Source: Magicicada septendecula
Taxonomy: Eukaryota > Arthropoda > Insecta > Hemiptera > Cicadidae
Direction: 5' to 3'
Assembly (NCBI GenBank): GCA_034769895.1
Contig: CM068375.1
Coordinates: 253,063,542-253,127,541 of the forward strand
Length of the DNA stretch: 64,000 nt
Below the pieces are notes generated by a model. It ran no database searches. It saw nothing but the letters and a program-made list of their open reading frames with translations, and had not been told where the DNA came from. Shown here in pieces: positions 23,155-40,035 of the stretch (within the stretch, counting starts at the first letter, position 1; each line of letters starts with the position of its first letter). The position numbers and the translations under genes were made by a program.

Positions 23155-23365
23155 TCACTACCGACTCGGAACACAAAGTTTTTTATGGGTAAACATGTAA
23201 AAGTTTTACCTTATAACCTTAACCGGTTTTCACTTTTAAAAAGCTTCTTCAGAGGCTGCCATTGGGAGCACTGTCCATCTTGTTGTTGGTGACGGTATCG
23301 ACTTTTGAAAAATTGATATTGTGTGTGTGGGGTGTGATATGTTCGAATAATGCGTGTGATCTGAA
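23155..23365 (-). repeat. Left arm of PLE inverted repeat
   Basis: From the 'ttatttcactaccgactcgg' side inward this arm is the reverse complement of 24075-23855, with scattered mismatches. It contains the tail hammerhead-like motif and a segment with GATATGTTCGAATAATGCGT. Confidence 0.85.
23225..23252 (-). ncRNA. Hammerhead-like motif in left PLE arm
   Basis: On the minus strand: CTGAAGA, an extra A, GCTTTT/AAAAG(T) stem, then GAAAACCGGTT. The layout matches the array PLE motif. Flanking AGCCT and AGGTT can pair as stem I. Confidence 0.45.
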
Positions 23366-23834
23366 TTGTGTCTGTTCATTTAGGATGTCGTTTTTATGTG
23401 TTTTCATGTGTTTCTATATTTCCAGTTGTTCTAGAGTGTCTAGTTTTCGGCCTTTTGTGTGTACGTGTAGAATGTCCATTTTATTGTCGATGTTTTTGTA
23501 TATGTGGTTTGCTTCAATTAGGTGGTTTGCAAAGGTGGATTCTGTAGTGGAGTGTAGTGCCTTTGTGTGTTCAATGTATCTTTGTTTGAAGCTACGTCCT
23601 TCCTGTCTGGCCTATGTAGAATATGTTGCTGTCTGAGCAATTTAGTTTGTAAACACCAGGTAGATCGAATTTGTTTTGTGCTTTGTGTGTGTGTTCTGTT
23701 TTGTTAGAAGTTTTGTATGCGATTCTGTATCCTGCTTTTTTGAATTTGTGGACTATTTTTTCAGTTTGGTTGTTGATGTATGTTAGTGTTATGAATTTGT
23801 TGTTTTCTGTCTTTGTCTGTTGTTGACAGAACAA
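23262..23834 (-). pseudogene. PLE GIY-YIG endonuclease fragment (second family)
   Basis: On the minus strand the frame at 23834-23592 reads a linker rich in Asn and Lys, then PGVYKLNCSDSNIFYIGQTGRT, the GIY-YIG core in PLE style. After a one-base shift the sequence continues with KQRYIEH, an HLIE segment and an LEQLEI segment (position of the catalytic Glu), then a stop. The RT is missing. Only two of the usual spaced cysteine positions are visible (NCSDSN). It is a 5'-truncated, frameshifted relic. Confidence 0.85.
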
Positions 23835-23854
23835 TAGTCAATAAACTCCTACAC

Positions 23855-24075
23855 AAAACAAACACGCATTATTCGAACATATCACACCCCACACACATAA
23901 TATCGATCTTTCAAAAGTCGATACCGTCACCAACAACAAAACAGACATTGCTCACAGTGGCAACCTCTGAAGAAGCTTTTTAAAAGCGAAACCAGTTAAG
24001 GTTATAAGGTAAAACTTTTACGTGTTTACCCATAAAAAATTTTGTGTTCCAAGTCGGTAGTGAAATAATTATGTT
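23855..24075 (+). repeat. Right arm of PLE inverted repeat
   Basis: Inverted copy of 23155-23365. Beyond the arm, before the target duplication, lies an extra ~50-base segment with a perfect 8-bp hairpin (CATGACAA / TTGTCATG, 24094-24113). Confidence 0.85.
23967..23992 (+). ncRNA. Hammerhead-like motif in right PLE arm
   Basis: CTGAAGA, extra A, GCTTTT/AAAAGC stem and GAAAC. The AACCT just before and the AGGTT shortly after can form a perfect 5-bp stem I. This is the best-formed three-way arrangement in the window, though with the same extra base before stem II as in the array copies. Confidence 0.5.
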
Positions 24076-24138
24076 TCGTTAAGTAACGGACAACATGACA
24101 AGTTTTTGTCATGGACAACGAAATCCAAGACTTGAGGA

Positions 24139-29345
<5,207 letters not shown>

Positions 29346-29349
29346 CACA

Positions 29350-29380
<31 letters not shown>

Positions 29381-29383
29381 GCG
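29346..29383. repeat. (CA)n(CG)n compound microsatellite
   Basis: About ten CA units run directly into about nine CG units, 38 bases of unbroken alternating purine-pyrimidine. CG runs are rare in this AT-rich sequence. Alternating CG/CA tracts are the classic Z-DNA-prone sequence. Confidence 0.97.
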
Positions 29384-29527
29384 AATCATAATTTTTCTAA
29401 GTTACTTATGATAACCAGGTTATTTTAAAATACATAAGGCTTTCTGTACCACTTAAGAGTTCTTACTATTTTAATAAGATGAGATCAGTCATAAAACTTT
29501 GATAAATTTCATAAAATGTTCTAGTAA

Positions 29528-29528
<1 letters not shown>

Positions 29529-29570
<42 letters not shown>
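29529..29570. repeat. (CA)21 microsatellite just after the Dcaf12 stop
   Basis: 42 bases of CA on the plus strand, so a (TG)21/(UG)21 tract in the Dcaf12 transcript that starts about 14 bases after the stop codon. Confidence 0.97.
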
Positions 29571-29573
<3 letters not shown>

Positions 29574-29584
29574 ACTGTCTACAT

Positions 29585-29740
<156 letters not shown>

Positions 29741-31202
29741 CTATATAAGCACAGAACATGACAATAATTTAATGGGTAATTTATTCCTAAAGTGAAATAT
29801 ATAAATCTAATACACATGTTCTATTATTTTATTTATGTAACTCTCCATTTGTGCAAGTGTGGGGCAAATATGTATTATTACAGTGCTTTTTTTATAATGG
29901 AATATGCTAGTATGCCGTCAAAGATTATTAAAACAATTAATCAAATTGAAAATAGTTTTTCATATGATTAGAAAATATTAAAGATCATATTGTTATTTGA
30001 TACAACAAATCAAAAAAATAATGAAGAATTTTGTGCTACTAAAATATTCTGGCACTCTAGCGATGGCAAATGGTTTATCTTATCAGTTGTTAAAAGTAAT
30101 TCTCTTGTTTCTCACCTTGTATGGAGGCGTAATTAGTACCTCACATTATGTGTATGTGGCAACCACCAACGAAATGTAATTAGAACTAGAGAAAAAACAA
30201 CCAGCCTTTTTGAAGGAACAACAGACACAACATTATACACTGACAATTTGATAAATAGTGGATTAATTTCTGAGCTGAAGTAAGGAAGTCTACATTACCT
30301 TTCTTATTTACCATCTGCATTCAATATGGTACCACAACACCAAATTTGAAGAGCCTTGCAGAGAACAGTAACATCTCAAATTCTGATGAGAAGAATAAAC
30401 AGCATATGTAGCAGAGTAAAGGGTATAGTTCATTCAGGAGCAGAAAAAACTGTTGAGTTCCTATGATGAGACAAGTGAAGGAAGGAAGACAGTCTCTATC
30501 CATTACTCTCTAGTAATGTAAAAGAACAGCATGATGCTAGGGACTAAATTTTATAATGAGACCACTATATTCAAACTCTTGTCTATGCTCAAGATTTTAA
30601 AATCACCACTAACAATTTGTGCAGCTTTCAATTTGTGCGTCTTTTAGACATTAAAAAAAATTATAAATGAAAATGGCTCAATTCACATTAATTAAAAGTT
30701 ACTTTTCTGTTAATATTAAATCAACTGGTAAAAAAAAAGACTGGAACATTTCTACTGCCAAAAAATTACTTGAAATTCTAGCGCCATATTCTGTATGAAA
30801 TGGAAATAAGGTTTAAACAGATTTTTAAAAATTTTATTCCGGGCCTACAAACAATTAAAAATAAAATTTGACATACTATCTAAAAATAAAAAACTTACAC
30901 CCACAGAAAGCAAATTCAAGAAATCAGAATGATACTACATAATAATAAACAATAATTATAAATACATAATTGATACATTATGTATACTGTACCTGAAAGT
31001 ACAAGTCTATCATAAATTTTTGCAGTGTTTCTCATAAGACAGTATCATATATTTTACAATTTATATTTTCTCAACTAGTTTGTTTTACCAACTAATATTA
31101 CTACATAATATAACCAAACTAACAAGCAATATTTACTGATTAATGACATATGACTTTATCACGTTATAAAACTATGCCATAAATGTTAGATATATTACTA
31201 AC
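29741..31202 (-). other. Dcaf12 last intron
   Basis: About 1.46 kb between donor GTTAGT (minus strand, just below 31203) and the acceptor at 29741. AT-rich with no recognisable element. Frames within it, such as 29997-30179, have no support. Confidence 0.8.
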
Positions 31203-31354
31203 CACAAAACCACGAGAAGACTTGAGCGTAACTGTTCTGGCAGTGTTGATACTAGATTCGAGATACTTCCCTGCCCGCAGGTCATAAAACATAATCATTC
31301 CTACACCTGTGCCTATTGTCAGTATATTGCCTTGAAAGCTGGCCGAACGAATAC
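31203..31354 (-). CDS. Dcaf12: Dcaf12 homologue, penultimate coding exon
   Basis: On the minus strand: acceptor TTGTAG, then (G)[30 protein letters not shown] and ending SSRGFV before GTTAGT. The GIRS.SF...I.TVGTG.G...FYD.RA..(F/Y)LE pattern is the last WD40 blade of DCAF12. The exon is 152 bases, entering in phase 1 and leaving in phase 0, consistent with the next exon. Exons for the N-terminal and earlier WD40 part should lie at higher coordinates but I could not find them before 64000. Confidence 0.92.
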
Positions 31355-34300
31355 CTACAATCACAAAATGAAAACATATATCCTTGGGTTAGATATTGTA
31401 ACGTTATAACTGGTGTGGCTCTGTAAAATGTATACCAGTGTTATATGTGTGTAAAGTGTTAGTGCGTTCGCCTCGCACTGGGGTCGTTACATCAATTTTG
31501 CGCTAACGATGTCCGTAGCGTTGCGGTAATTACCAGTATAACACGGCAGTAACCTTACCTGTTTATATATATATATATACAGGGGTGTGTTAATCCCGGG
31601 TGGCGCCAAAGTGTTTATTAAAACAATTAAAATTACTTAATAAAGTGTTTTCAGCTATGACGGTCGGGGCATTCAAATAATTCCCGCTCGTGCTGCCTTC
31701 TGAATCGTGTAGGCAGTTGTGCAAATGGTAACTTGAGCACTGCTCATCAAACCTAGCCTTCGTAAATAAACACAAGTAATATAATGCACTCCCTATGAAA
31801 TAATAACAACGGTTACTCCCTGTAATAGTGATTTTAATATTTGATAATTAATATTTTCAATTTTTGACAATTAAAATGTATTAGTTGATTAACAACTTTG
31901 CACCGACTTTTTACATGAAACAATTATACTCGGGGTGACGAATCGATTCTGGAACGATGTGCTCGCATAAGCATGGCAGCTGAACGTTTTGTTATTACAA
32001 TTAATTTCGTTCCAAAATCGGTGGATTCTTTTGATTATAAAGCAAAGAATTCCTATGATTACAATAAAAGTATTTTACCTTACTCTAAGTGTACATAAAT
32101 AATAAGGTGTGTGTTTACAATCTGTTCTGTAGTGTCGTTAAATGTGGTTCAAAAGTTCGTATTTTAACAAGAGATTAGATTTTATGTTAACAAATTTTCA
32201 GTGTGTTTATTTTTCTTAAATAATCTTTGAAAGAGAAATATTCAGCTTATAGTGAGATCAATTTACTTTTAGTAAAATTTAGAGTGATTAGGTTTTTGGA
32301 AATAAGGTAATTCAATGGTACTTAACACATCAGCATGACTTGGTGTTTTCATTCATTGGATCGGAAGAGGATTGGGCTGCAATAAGTTCTATTTTCATTG
32401 ATCTTTGGACTTAAGTAGGTCTGGAGTCCTTTTCTTATAATACATGGTCATAATTTTCTGTTAATTCTCAGTTTTATGGTCCTGGATCTTCAATGGACTG
32501 CTCTAATGGTTCGTCAGCTTCTTATCCAGTCATGGTTTTGAACTTCGTTCACTGTTTTACATTATTTTATTAAAAAATTGGTCTTCCAAACTTTGGCTTC
32601 TGTCCTGGTAGACTGACGCTTTACGAGTAACGGTATTCAATGGTAATTTCGTCTTCAACGGTGGTTTCTATGGTAACCAAATAATTCTGATTAGCTGAGA
32701 TTGATATAAATCCATTGTTATCAAAATTTGAATTCTTTTCAAAATCCTAGTATGCCTTCTGACTGCTGTTATTCCTCTATCTTCCTTCCTGATTATTAAA
32801 TATTGTCACTATAGTATGTATTTCCTTTCATAGATTATTTTGATACCCCACAAGTTTGGGTTAATTTAGGTTTTATGTTTTTACAACTATGTTAATACTT
32901 CTTAATTACATTTCTTTTTGTATTCAAATGCTTATTATAATATTTTGTCTTAAAAATGATTTACAATTTATCCTTGGTGAGTCATTCGCCTCGGATTTGT
33001 TAATTTCTTAGTTAACTTATTACAATTTGTAGTTGTTTGTTTTTGACAGTTAGGCATTTTCCTAGGCCTAAGTAGCCATTATGGTATTTGACTTATTTCA
33101 TTTAAATTACATTTCTTTTTAGCCTAATGGGTTTTATTTTGTTTTTATAATTGGTTGTATCATTTATTGTTGTGTTTTGGGTCTGTTTATGTGTTATTAT
33201 TATGTCAGTATTATTTTGTACATAATGGTTTACTATTTGGTTTCCTCGTTTTCTAGTCATACATTTCTTAACTTTTTTACTTATTTAATTTGCCAATAAT
33301 AACAATGTGGCTATTATTTACTATTTTTTGATCTTATTAAATACAATATTTAGGCCTATGGTCTGTATAACTCTATCAGCCATATCCAATTCATAAACTT
33401 GCTTGAATAATTATTTAACTATTATTTGCTAATCTTTGTTTACAATTCATCTTATTTTATATTATTTTTTAGTGTGATAAACAACATCACTTTTATGAAC
33501 TTATAACGATCCCTTATAACATGGATGTTTTTTTATTTGTTTTTAACTCCTTAATTTTTAAACAATCTTTACTTTCCCTCCATGTCATTCTCCCTTTTAA
33601 TCATAATTGTATTTACTTAAATTTAATAATAACATTCTTTCTTAATTAGTTACTGTCTTATCAGTTTATTCTGTTATTCTTAATTACTAATATACTTCAC
33701 TTTTTATCATTTAGTGTTTCCTTTGAATTTATTAATTGTTAATGATTTTATCATTCACCATTTTTCACTATATTACCATTCTTTATTTTACACTATTTTC
33801 ATTCAATCATCACCTTCACTATTAAATTATTTATAGTTTATTATAATTTTATTAGTGTACTTTCTTTATCACTACACTTTGGGGTTTTTACACTTTCATT
33901 TTGCACTTCACAAATGTTTTTGTTTTTGAAGTGTTTCTGAATGGGTAATCCCTCTAATTATTATCTCACTACCGTACTATCTCTTTCATTACAATATCTC
34001 ATTAATAATACGTATTAACAATTTTATGTTTTTATATGTCTATCATTACATCTAACTCTAAATTGTGGGTTAGTTTGCTTTTTATATTTATATTTAACAT
34101 TGTTTAATTGGGTTTCTTTCAATTCCATTAGTATTGTCCTTTAATGGATAATAACATTTACTTTTTTTCTCATAGGTGAATTACTGGTCTTTTTTCCAAT
34201 ATTACATTTGAGTCCTTTATTTCTCCTGCTCATCTATCTTCTTATATATTAATACGTGAAGAGAAAACTTTGTACCCCTTTTTAAGCATATTGCGCGCAC

Positions 34301-34493
34301 GGAGGAGTGTGAGATTTGGCATAGTTAAAGTTTATATGGAGAAGGAGTGCAGAAAGCTAAAATTTATATATAATATGTGTTACAAATACATTAAATTAAA
34401 TAAAATAAAACACTCATTTGCACTTGAAAATTCATTTAAACTTTTTCAAACAATGGTAATTGTTAAAAATAAAATAATTTTGTTGCCAGGCAA

Positions 34494-34783
34494 CAATAGT
34501 CTGTGGAGTGTATGTCAAGGCAAAAAAGCGTTTATTTTATATTTTGTATATTAGATATCTGTGTTTTATATATTAATGTGCAGTTGAAAGTGAAATACAG
34601 CTTGCTTAATACTGACAGATTGACTGAATGAGCTGTGAATTTTGTGTGATTTCAAATGTTCCTTTTTCAATAGTCTGTGGAGTGTATGTCAAGGCAAAAA
34701 AGTGTTTATTTTATATTTTGTATATTAGATATCTGTGTTTTATATATTAATGTGCAGTTGAAAGTGAAATACAGCTTGCTTAA
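34494..34783 (+). repeat. Direct duplication in Helitron 5' region
   Basis: A segment of about 110 bases beginning CAATAGTCTGTGGAGTGTAT occurs at 34494 and again at 34668 (spacing 174 bases), nearly identical. It lies upstream of the coding region. Confidence 0.93.
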
Positions 34784-34975
34784 TATACACCTGTTGCAAA
34801 AGGAAAATTTTGTAGCAGCAATTTGAATTGACTTACTCTCGCCTAATTATTATTGGTGGTTTCAAAAAAGTGAGTACATTTTATTATTTTTAAATTAAAC
34901 CCTGTCTAATCTTAGTTTCAGTAATTTCATTACATGTTTTTTTTTTACATTCAGATATTCGCACCTACTTCCATT

Positions 34976-35233
34976 ATGCCTCGGCATAGAACATTGACGG
35001 GTCGGAGTGAGAGACAAAGAAGAAGGAATATATATTCGTGTGAATGTCAAAATGATAATAGACCTAATGCAAATTTAAATAGTGTAAATAGTATAACATT
35101 GACGGGTCGGAGTGAGAGACAAAGAAGAAGGAATATATATTCGCGTGAAAGTCAAAATGATAATAGACCAAATGCAAATTTAAATAGTGTAAATAGTATA
35201 CAAAATGATGAAATTATTTTGAGCGATATTTAA
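34976..35233 (+). pseudogene. Helitron Rep-helicase N-terminal piece with 35-codon duplication
   Basis: Starts MPRHRTLTGRSERQRRRN, a basic N-terminus seen in animal Helitron proteins. A block of exactly 105 bases (34991-35095 and 35096-35200) is repeated in tandem and in frame, so the segment with GRSERQRRRNIYS appears twice. The frame then ends and the next recognisable Helitron domain resumes in another frame at about 35254. The expected Cys-rich segment between them looks shortened. Confidence 0.8.
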
Positions 35234-35253
35234 ATGCGCACTGAATTCACCTT

Positions 35254-37374
35254 ATGACTGCATTCACTTCATGTTGTCATAAGGGTAAAGCAATATTACC
35301 GGCCTTAAGTCAAAATGAATACTTTAAATCATTGTATGATGGACTTACTTCAAATGAACCTTCAATAAAAAGAAAGTCAACAAATTGTTTTGAAAACATT
35401 CGTAAATACAATTCATCATTTGCTATGGTTAGCTCAGAAGCTAAAATTTTGGATACAGTTACGCGTGGAGTGTATAATTTTAAAATACATGATGTTTTTT
35501 ATCACAGATCAGGTCCAATGACTGCTGGATATGGTCGCTCACCATGTTATGCACAATTATATTTTTATGATGTTGACACTGCTGTCAATTATAGATTACG
35601 TGAACACTATAATCAAACATGCAATAACAATATAATGCGCGAAATCTCTCTTGAATTGGAACGCATTAATCCTTTCGTTCGGTCATTCATTGCAATGAAA
35701 GATCATTGTCAGAGAGTTGAAAATCAAAATAAAGAAATTTGTATGCTCATTAAAGTAAATCGTGATTTAGATCTACGCCGTTATAATGATGCAGTTCAAA
35801 CTGATGTAGCAGTAATATTTAGTACAGTTGATGGTGAGCCACCCTTTAAACGAAATATGGTTTCGTTTTCAAAAGTTAATGGTACCATTAAAAATATCTC
35901 TGTTTTGGATTCATCATTGGACCCTTTAGCGTATCCATTACTTTTTCCAAATGGTGATACTGGGTGGCATATCAATATTTCTCATAATGTACTAACTACA
36001 TCTAATTCAAGAGCGCCCAGAAATAAATTAACCATGCTTCAGTATGCAGCCTATCGACTTGCAATTAGAGAAGATTTTAGCATGTTGCACCATTCACAAA
36101 AATTATTTCTGCAGTGGGTAGTTGATATGTATATAATAGAGGGCACAAGGTTACATTTCATTTGACAAAATCAAACAAGTCTTAGGTCTGAAGTTTACAA
36201 CAATTTAACAGATTATTTAGAATTGAACCCCAATGCCAATAATGTTGGCCGTAGAGTAATTTTACCATCTTCATTCAATGGATCTTTAAGAAATATGTAT
36301 CAGAATTATTTAGATGCAATGTCAATTGTACAACATTTCGGAAAGCCTTCTTTGTTTATTACAATGACTTGCAATCCAAGTTGGCCTGAAATAGTTAGCA
36401 ATATTGGTGTAGGTGAGTCAGCTAATTTTCGACCTGATATTGTTGTGCGTGTATTCAAGTCCAAACTGAAAGCATTAATTGAGGGCCTTACACTAAAAAA
36501 AATCTTCTGTAAAGTTGAAGCACTCATTTATACAACTGAGTTTCAAAAGAGAAGATTGCCTCATGCTCACATTTTACTCTCTTTAAATGAGCAAGATAAA
36601 ATTGATAACGCTACCGATATTGATAAAGTTGTATCTGCAGAGATTCCTAACATTCAAACACATCCTACATTACATGAATATGTTGTAAAACACATTATGC
36701 ATGGTCCATGCGGTGTACTTAATCCAAATTCTGTATGTATGAGAGATGGAAAATGCACAAAAGATTATCCAAAACGATTTAATGAATTTACATGTGAATC
36801 ATTAAATGGATATCCATTATACAGAAGGCGTGATAATGGTATTAATGCTGAAGTTCGCGGTAGTTGCCTCGACAATCGTTATGTTGTACCATACAATCCG
36901 TATTTATTTGCCAAATTTAATTGCCATATAAATGTTGAAGTATGCACTACAGTTAAAAGTGTTAAATACATTTATAAATACGTGTATAAAGACTATGACA
37001 GTGCATCTGTTGAATTAGGTTCAGAGAGAAATGAACCAGGTCAAGAAATACAAATTGATGAAGTTAAAAATTTTTTAAATGGCCGTTATGTTGGATCAAC
37101 TGAAGCTGTATGGCGCATCTATGAATTACCAATGCATTTTCAATCACATGTCATCGTTAGACTTGACATTCATTTACCGCGTAGACAGAATGTTTACTTT
37201 CGAGAAGGGCAAGAACGTCAAGCAATTGAAAATGCAAGACAAACAAAATTATTAGCATTTTTTGAATTGAATCGATCAGATCCATCAGCGCATGAATATA
37301 AGTATACTGAAATTCCTTGGCATTGTGTGGGAAGATTCCCAAAAAAATGGAAGAAGAGTAAGGCGTGGAGGTGA
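35254..37374 (+). pseudogene. Helitron helicase-like N-terminal and Rep (HUH) domains
   Basis: One frame with a single TGA at 36163-36165 where the family has Arg (CGA to TGA). It reads CCHKGKAILP, then YGRSPCYAQLYFYD, FVRSFIAMKD and LAYPLLFPNGD of the helitron-like N-terminal domain. Next comes the Rep nuclease: ITMTCNPSWPEI, RRLPHAHILL (the HUH motif, about 36550-36580) and the two-tyrosine segment KYIYKYVYKD (about 36964-36996). Rep nicks and joins DNA for rolling-circle transposition. The frame is lost within an A7 run near 37345. Confidence 0.92.
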
Positions 37375-39302
37375 TAAAATCATTACACGCATATATGTAG
37401 TATCACCAAAAGACATCGAACTTTTCCATTTACGATTGCTTTTATTACATGTCTGTGGTCCAAAATCATTTGAGGATGTTAGAACATACAATGGAATTAT
37501 ACACACTTCTTTTGTTGAAGCGTGCCATGCTCGTGGCATTGCTTCAAATGATAACGAATGGCGCGAATGTTTAAATGAAGCAAAAGAATTACATTCACCA
37601 AAACAAATGCGAAATTTATTTGGTTACATTTGTGCATTAAATGTGCCAGCCAATGCATTGGCGTTATGGAATGAATTTAAAGTATATCTTAGTGAAGATT
37701 TTTTTGAGAGATTACAACAAAGAAGTATCCTTTAATACAGCTCTATTAGAAATTGAAGATATTTTGAATGTTCATAATTTGTCATGTCAAGAACTTGGTT
37801 TACCAGTTCCCACGTATTCGCAGAGAACAGATGAAGCAAATGCTATTGATCCAATATAACAAGAGTTTCTGTTTTGTGAGCATTATGAAACTGCAAATAT
37901 TGAACAGCGTAATCTAATTGATCGTGTGATTCGTGAAGTTTTGCATCATGATACTGGATCTAATGTTTTTTGTTTAACCGCTCATGCAGGTTGTGGAAAA
38001 ACATTCACACAAACAGCAATCATTCACAAATTAAATTTGCTTAATCTTAGTTGTATTGCAACAGCGTTCAGTGGCAAAGCTTCAACTCTATTACTTGGAG
38101 GTAGAACTTTACACAATGTGTTTAAATTGCCTATACCCATTTTGGAAAATTCTGTAGCGAATATTACCGCAAATAGTAGCTATGGACGTTACATAAATTC
38201 ATCATCATTGATAATTATTGATGAAATTTCTATGTGCCCACTGTAAGTGTTGAAAATCATAGATAGATTATTGCAGGATCTATGTGATGAAAATGATAAA
38301 CATAAACCATTTGGAGGGAAAACGATACTTCTGTGCGGTGATTTTCGGCAAATCTTACCAGTTGTCCCACATGGATCACATGGAACTTTAATTGAAAATT
38401 GTGTCACGAGTTGGCATAAATTTGTTTATTTTCATAAAGTAACGTTTACTCAAAATATGAGAGCCTTACCAAGTGAAATAGAATTTGTCGAATTCTTGAA
38501 AAAAATTGGTAATGATGAAGCCCCACAATTCCCTCAGTTTGGTGAAAATATTATTGAAATACCTCAGCAATTAATAGGAGATGAAAATAATATTATTAAT
38601 GAGGTGTATGGAAATATTTCCGAAAACATACTCTCAGATAACATATTGAAGTCAGTTATTTTAGCACCTAAAAATGATGATTGTACTTTTATTAATACTG
38701 ATATACTTAATCGAATACCAGGTGAACAGAAAACATATCATAGCTACGATAAAATAATTTGTGATGATGACAATGAAATCAATAACTATCCAGTAGAGTT
38801 TTTGAATTCTTTGACTATTAGTGGTTTGCCACCACATAAGTTAGTATTGAAAGTTAATTGCATCGTTTTACTGATCAGAAACTTAAATACACAGGAAGCA
38901 TTAGTCAATGGAACAAGAATGAGGATCAAGTGTATGCATCGTAATGCTATTGATTGCGAAGTTTTAACTGGAACCGCACGCAATAAGAGAATTTTGATTC
39001 CACGTATAAATTTAACATATTCCGGTACTGTTTTACCATTTAACTTTCAAAGAACTCAATTTCCAATTATACCTGCATTTGCGATGACAATAAATAAGTC
39101 TCAAGGACAAACATTCAAAAAAATTGGAATTTTATTGAGGCAGCCAGTTTTTACACATGGTCAATTGTACGTCGCAGCAAGTAGAGTTCGATCATTCGAT
39201 GGTTTGAGATTTTATATTTCCGAATATAATGGCCAAGGGCATTTAGCAAATGAAAGAGTTTTTACAAAAAACATCGTTTACACAGAAGTTCTGAATCATT
39301 AA
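37345..39302 (+). pseudogene. Helitron linker and Pif1-like helicase domain
   Basis: After the shift the linker reads GDKIITRIYVVSP and FHLRLLLLHV. A second shift near 37720 and stops at 37857-37859 and 38244-38246 follow. The SF1B helicase motifs are in order: AHAGCGKT (Walker A, about 37980-38003), IIDEISM (Walker B), LLCGDFRQILPV, TFTQNMRAL, AMTINKSQGQTF and LYVAASRVRS. From 38247 to 39302 the frame is fully open (351 codons). The helicase would unwind DNA during transposition, but this copy cannot make one continuous protein. Confidence 0.93.
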
Positions 39303-39999
39303 ATTCACTTTCAAACTATTTTAAGTTCAATGGACAACATTTATTTTTTTAACCGCCCGGTTTTTTTTGATTTAATGAAAAATATATGAAAAAATTCGAG
39401 GCACGTATTTTTATTTCATTTTTTATTTTGTATTAATTTTTTATTAAAATTTTATATAATTCGAAAAAGATAGGCAAAATAACTGTGTAGCCTTGGCGAA
39501 ACCTGGTCAGTATGGCAATAAAAAAAAACCAAGGAAATGTCAAAAAACGTGTTATTGCTTTTTAAATATGGCTTAGCCAAGCTAAACCTCATTTTTCCTA
39601 TCTTTCATATTTTTCAAATAACTCGAAAATTAATGCATAGAAAAAAAAATTAAAAAACAATGTATTTTATACTTCTATGAATGTCAAGTCTCATTTTTAT
39701 TAGCGTTTATTTGATTCAATAATAACATGAAAAAATTAAAACTGACAATGAATTATATCAAAAAATAAATACGAATACAAGCTGTAATTGTGTTTTTTTC
39801 AACTGTTACTAACATTAAATTTTAAATTTCATAGGTATTGCAGGGAATTAAGGCAAACAACACACGCTAATGACGTATTTGTACACGCTCGCAGCTGACA
39901 TAATAGAACAAAATTCAAAAAAATTATATGCAATGATTATAGAGGTATACTCTTTGACAAAAGAACCTCAATAACGTTCAAACTTAAAAATTTAATGAA

Positions 40000-40035
40000 T
40001 TACGGTCGAATTTCGACCACTGGGCGACCACTAGT
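40000..40035 (+). terminator. Helitron 3' terminus with hairpin
   Basis: GGTCGA ATT TCGACC forms a perfect 6-bp hairpin about 12 bases upstream of the terminal CTAG. A short palindrome 10-12 bases before CTRR is the known Helitron transposition terminator. Confidence 0.9.

Larger units (their letters stand above)
23140..24127 (-). mobile_element. Second, unrelated PLE fragment with inverted ends
   Basis: AGACTTGAGGA occurs immediately left (23129-23139) and right (24128-24138), an 11-bp target duplication. Inside, the minus strand carries a PLE GIY-YIG endonuclease and tail. The tail segment is present again in opposite orientation at the right end, giving arms of roughly 200 bases. Inverted terminal structures and 5' truncation are known for PLEs. 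The coding sequence differs clearly from the array PLE (for example PGVYKLNC against NGIYKIEC), so it is another family. Confidence 0.85.
34233..40035 (+). mobile_element. Helitron (rolling-circle transposon), 5.8 kb
   Basis: The 5' end is TC at 34233 (TCTATCTTCTTATATATTAA, then a region with GAGAAAACTTTGTACCCC and GCGCGCACGGAGGAGTG, typical of insect Helitrons). The 3' end is CTAG at 40032-40035, preceded by a hairpin. It lies between A (34232) and T (40036), the standard Helitron target, without duplication. The related LTR copy at about 57934 shows the uninterrupted site, which confirms both ends. It encodes a decayed Rep-helicase. Confidence 0.93.

Noticed and set aside
31440-31495. tRNA-like stretch GTTAGTGCGTTCGCCTCGCACTGGGGTCG
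   Set aside because: Looks like the first half of a tRNA or SINE head, but box B is absent and the sequence lies at the LTR end; too short to call.
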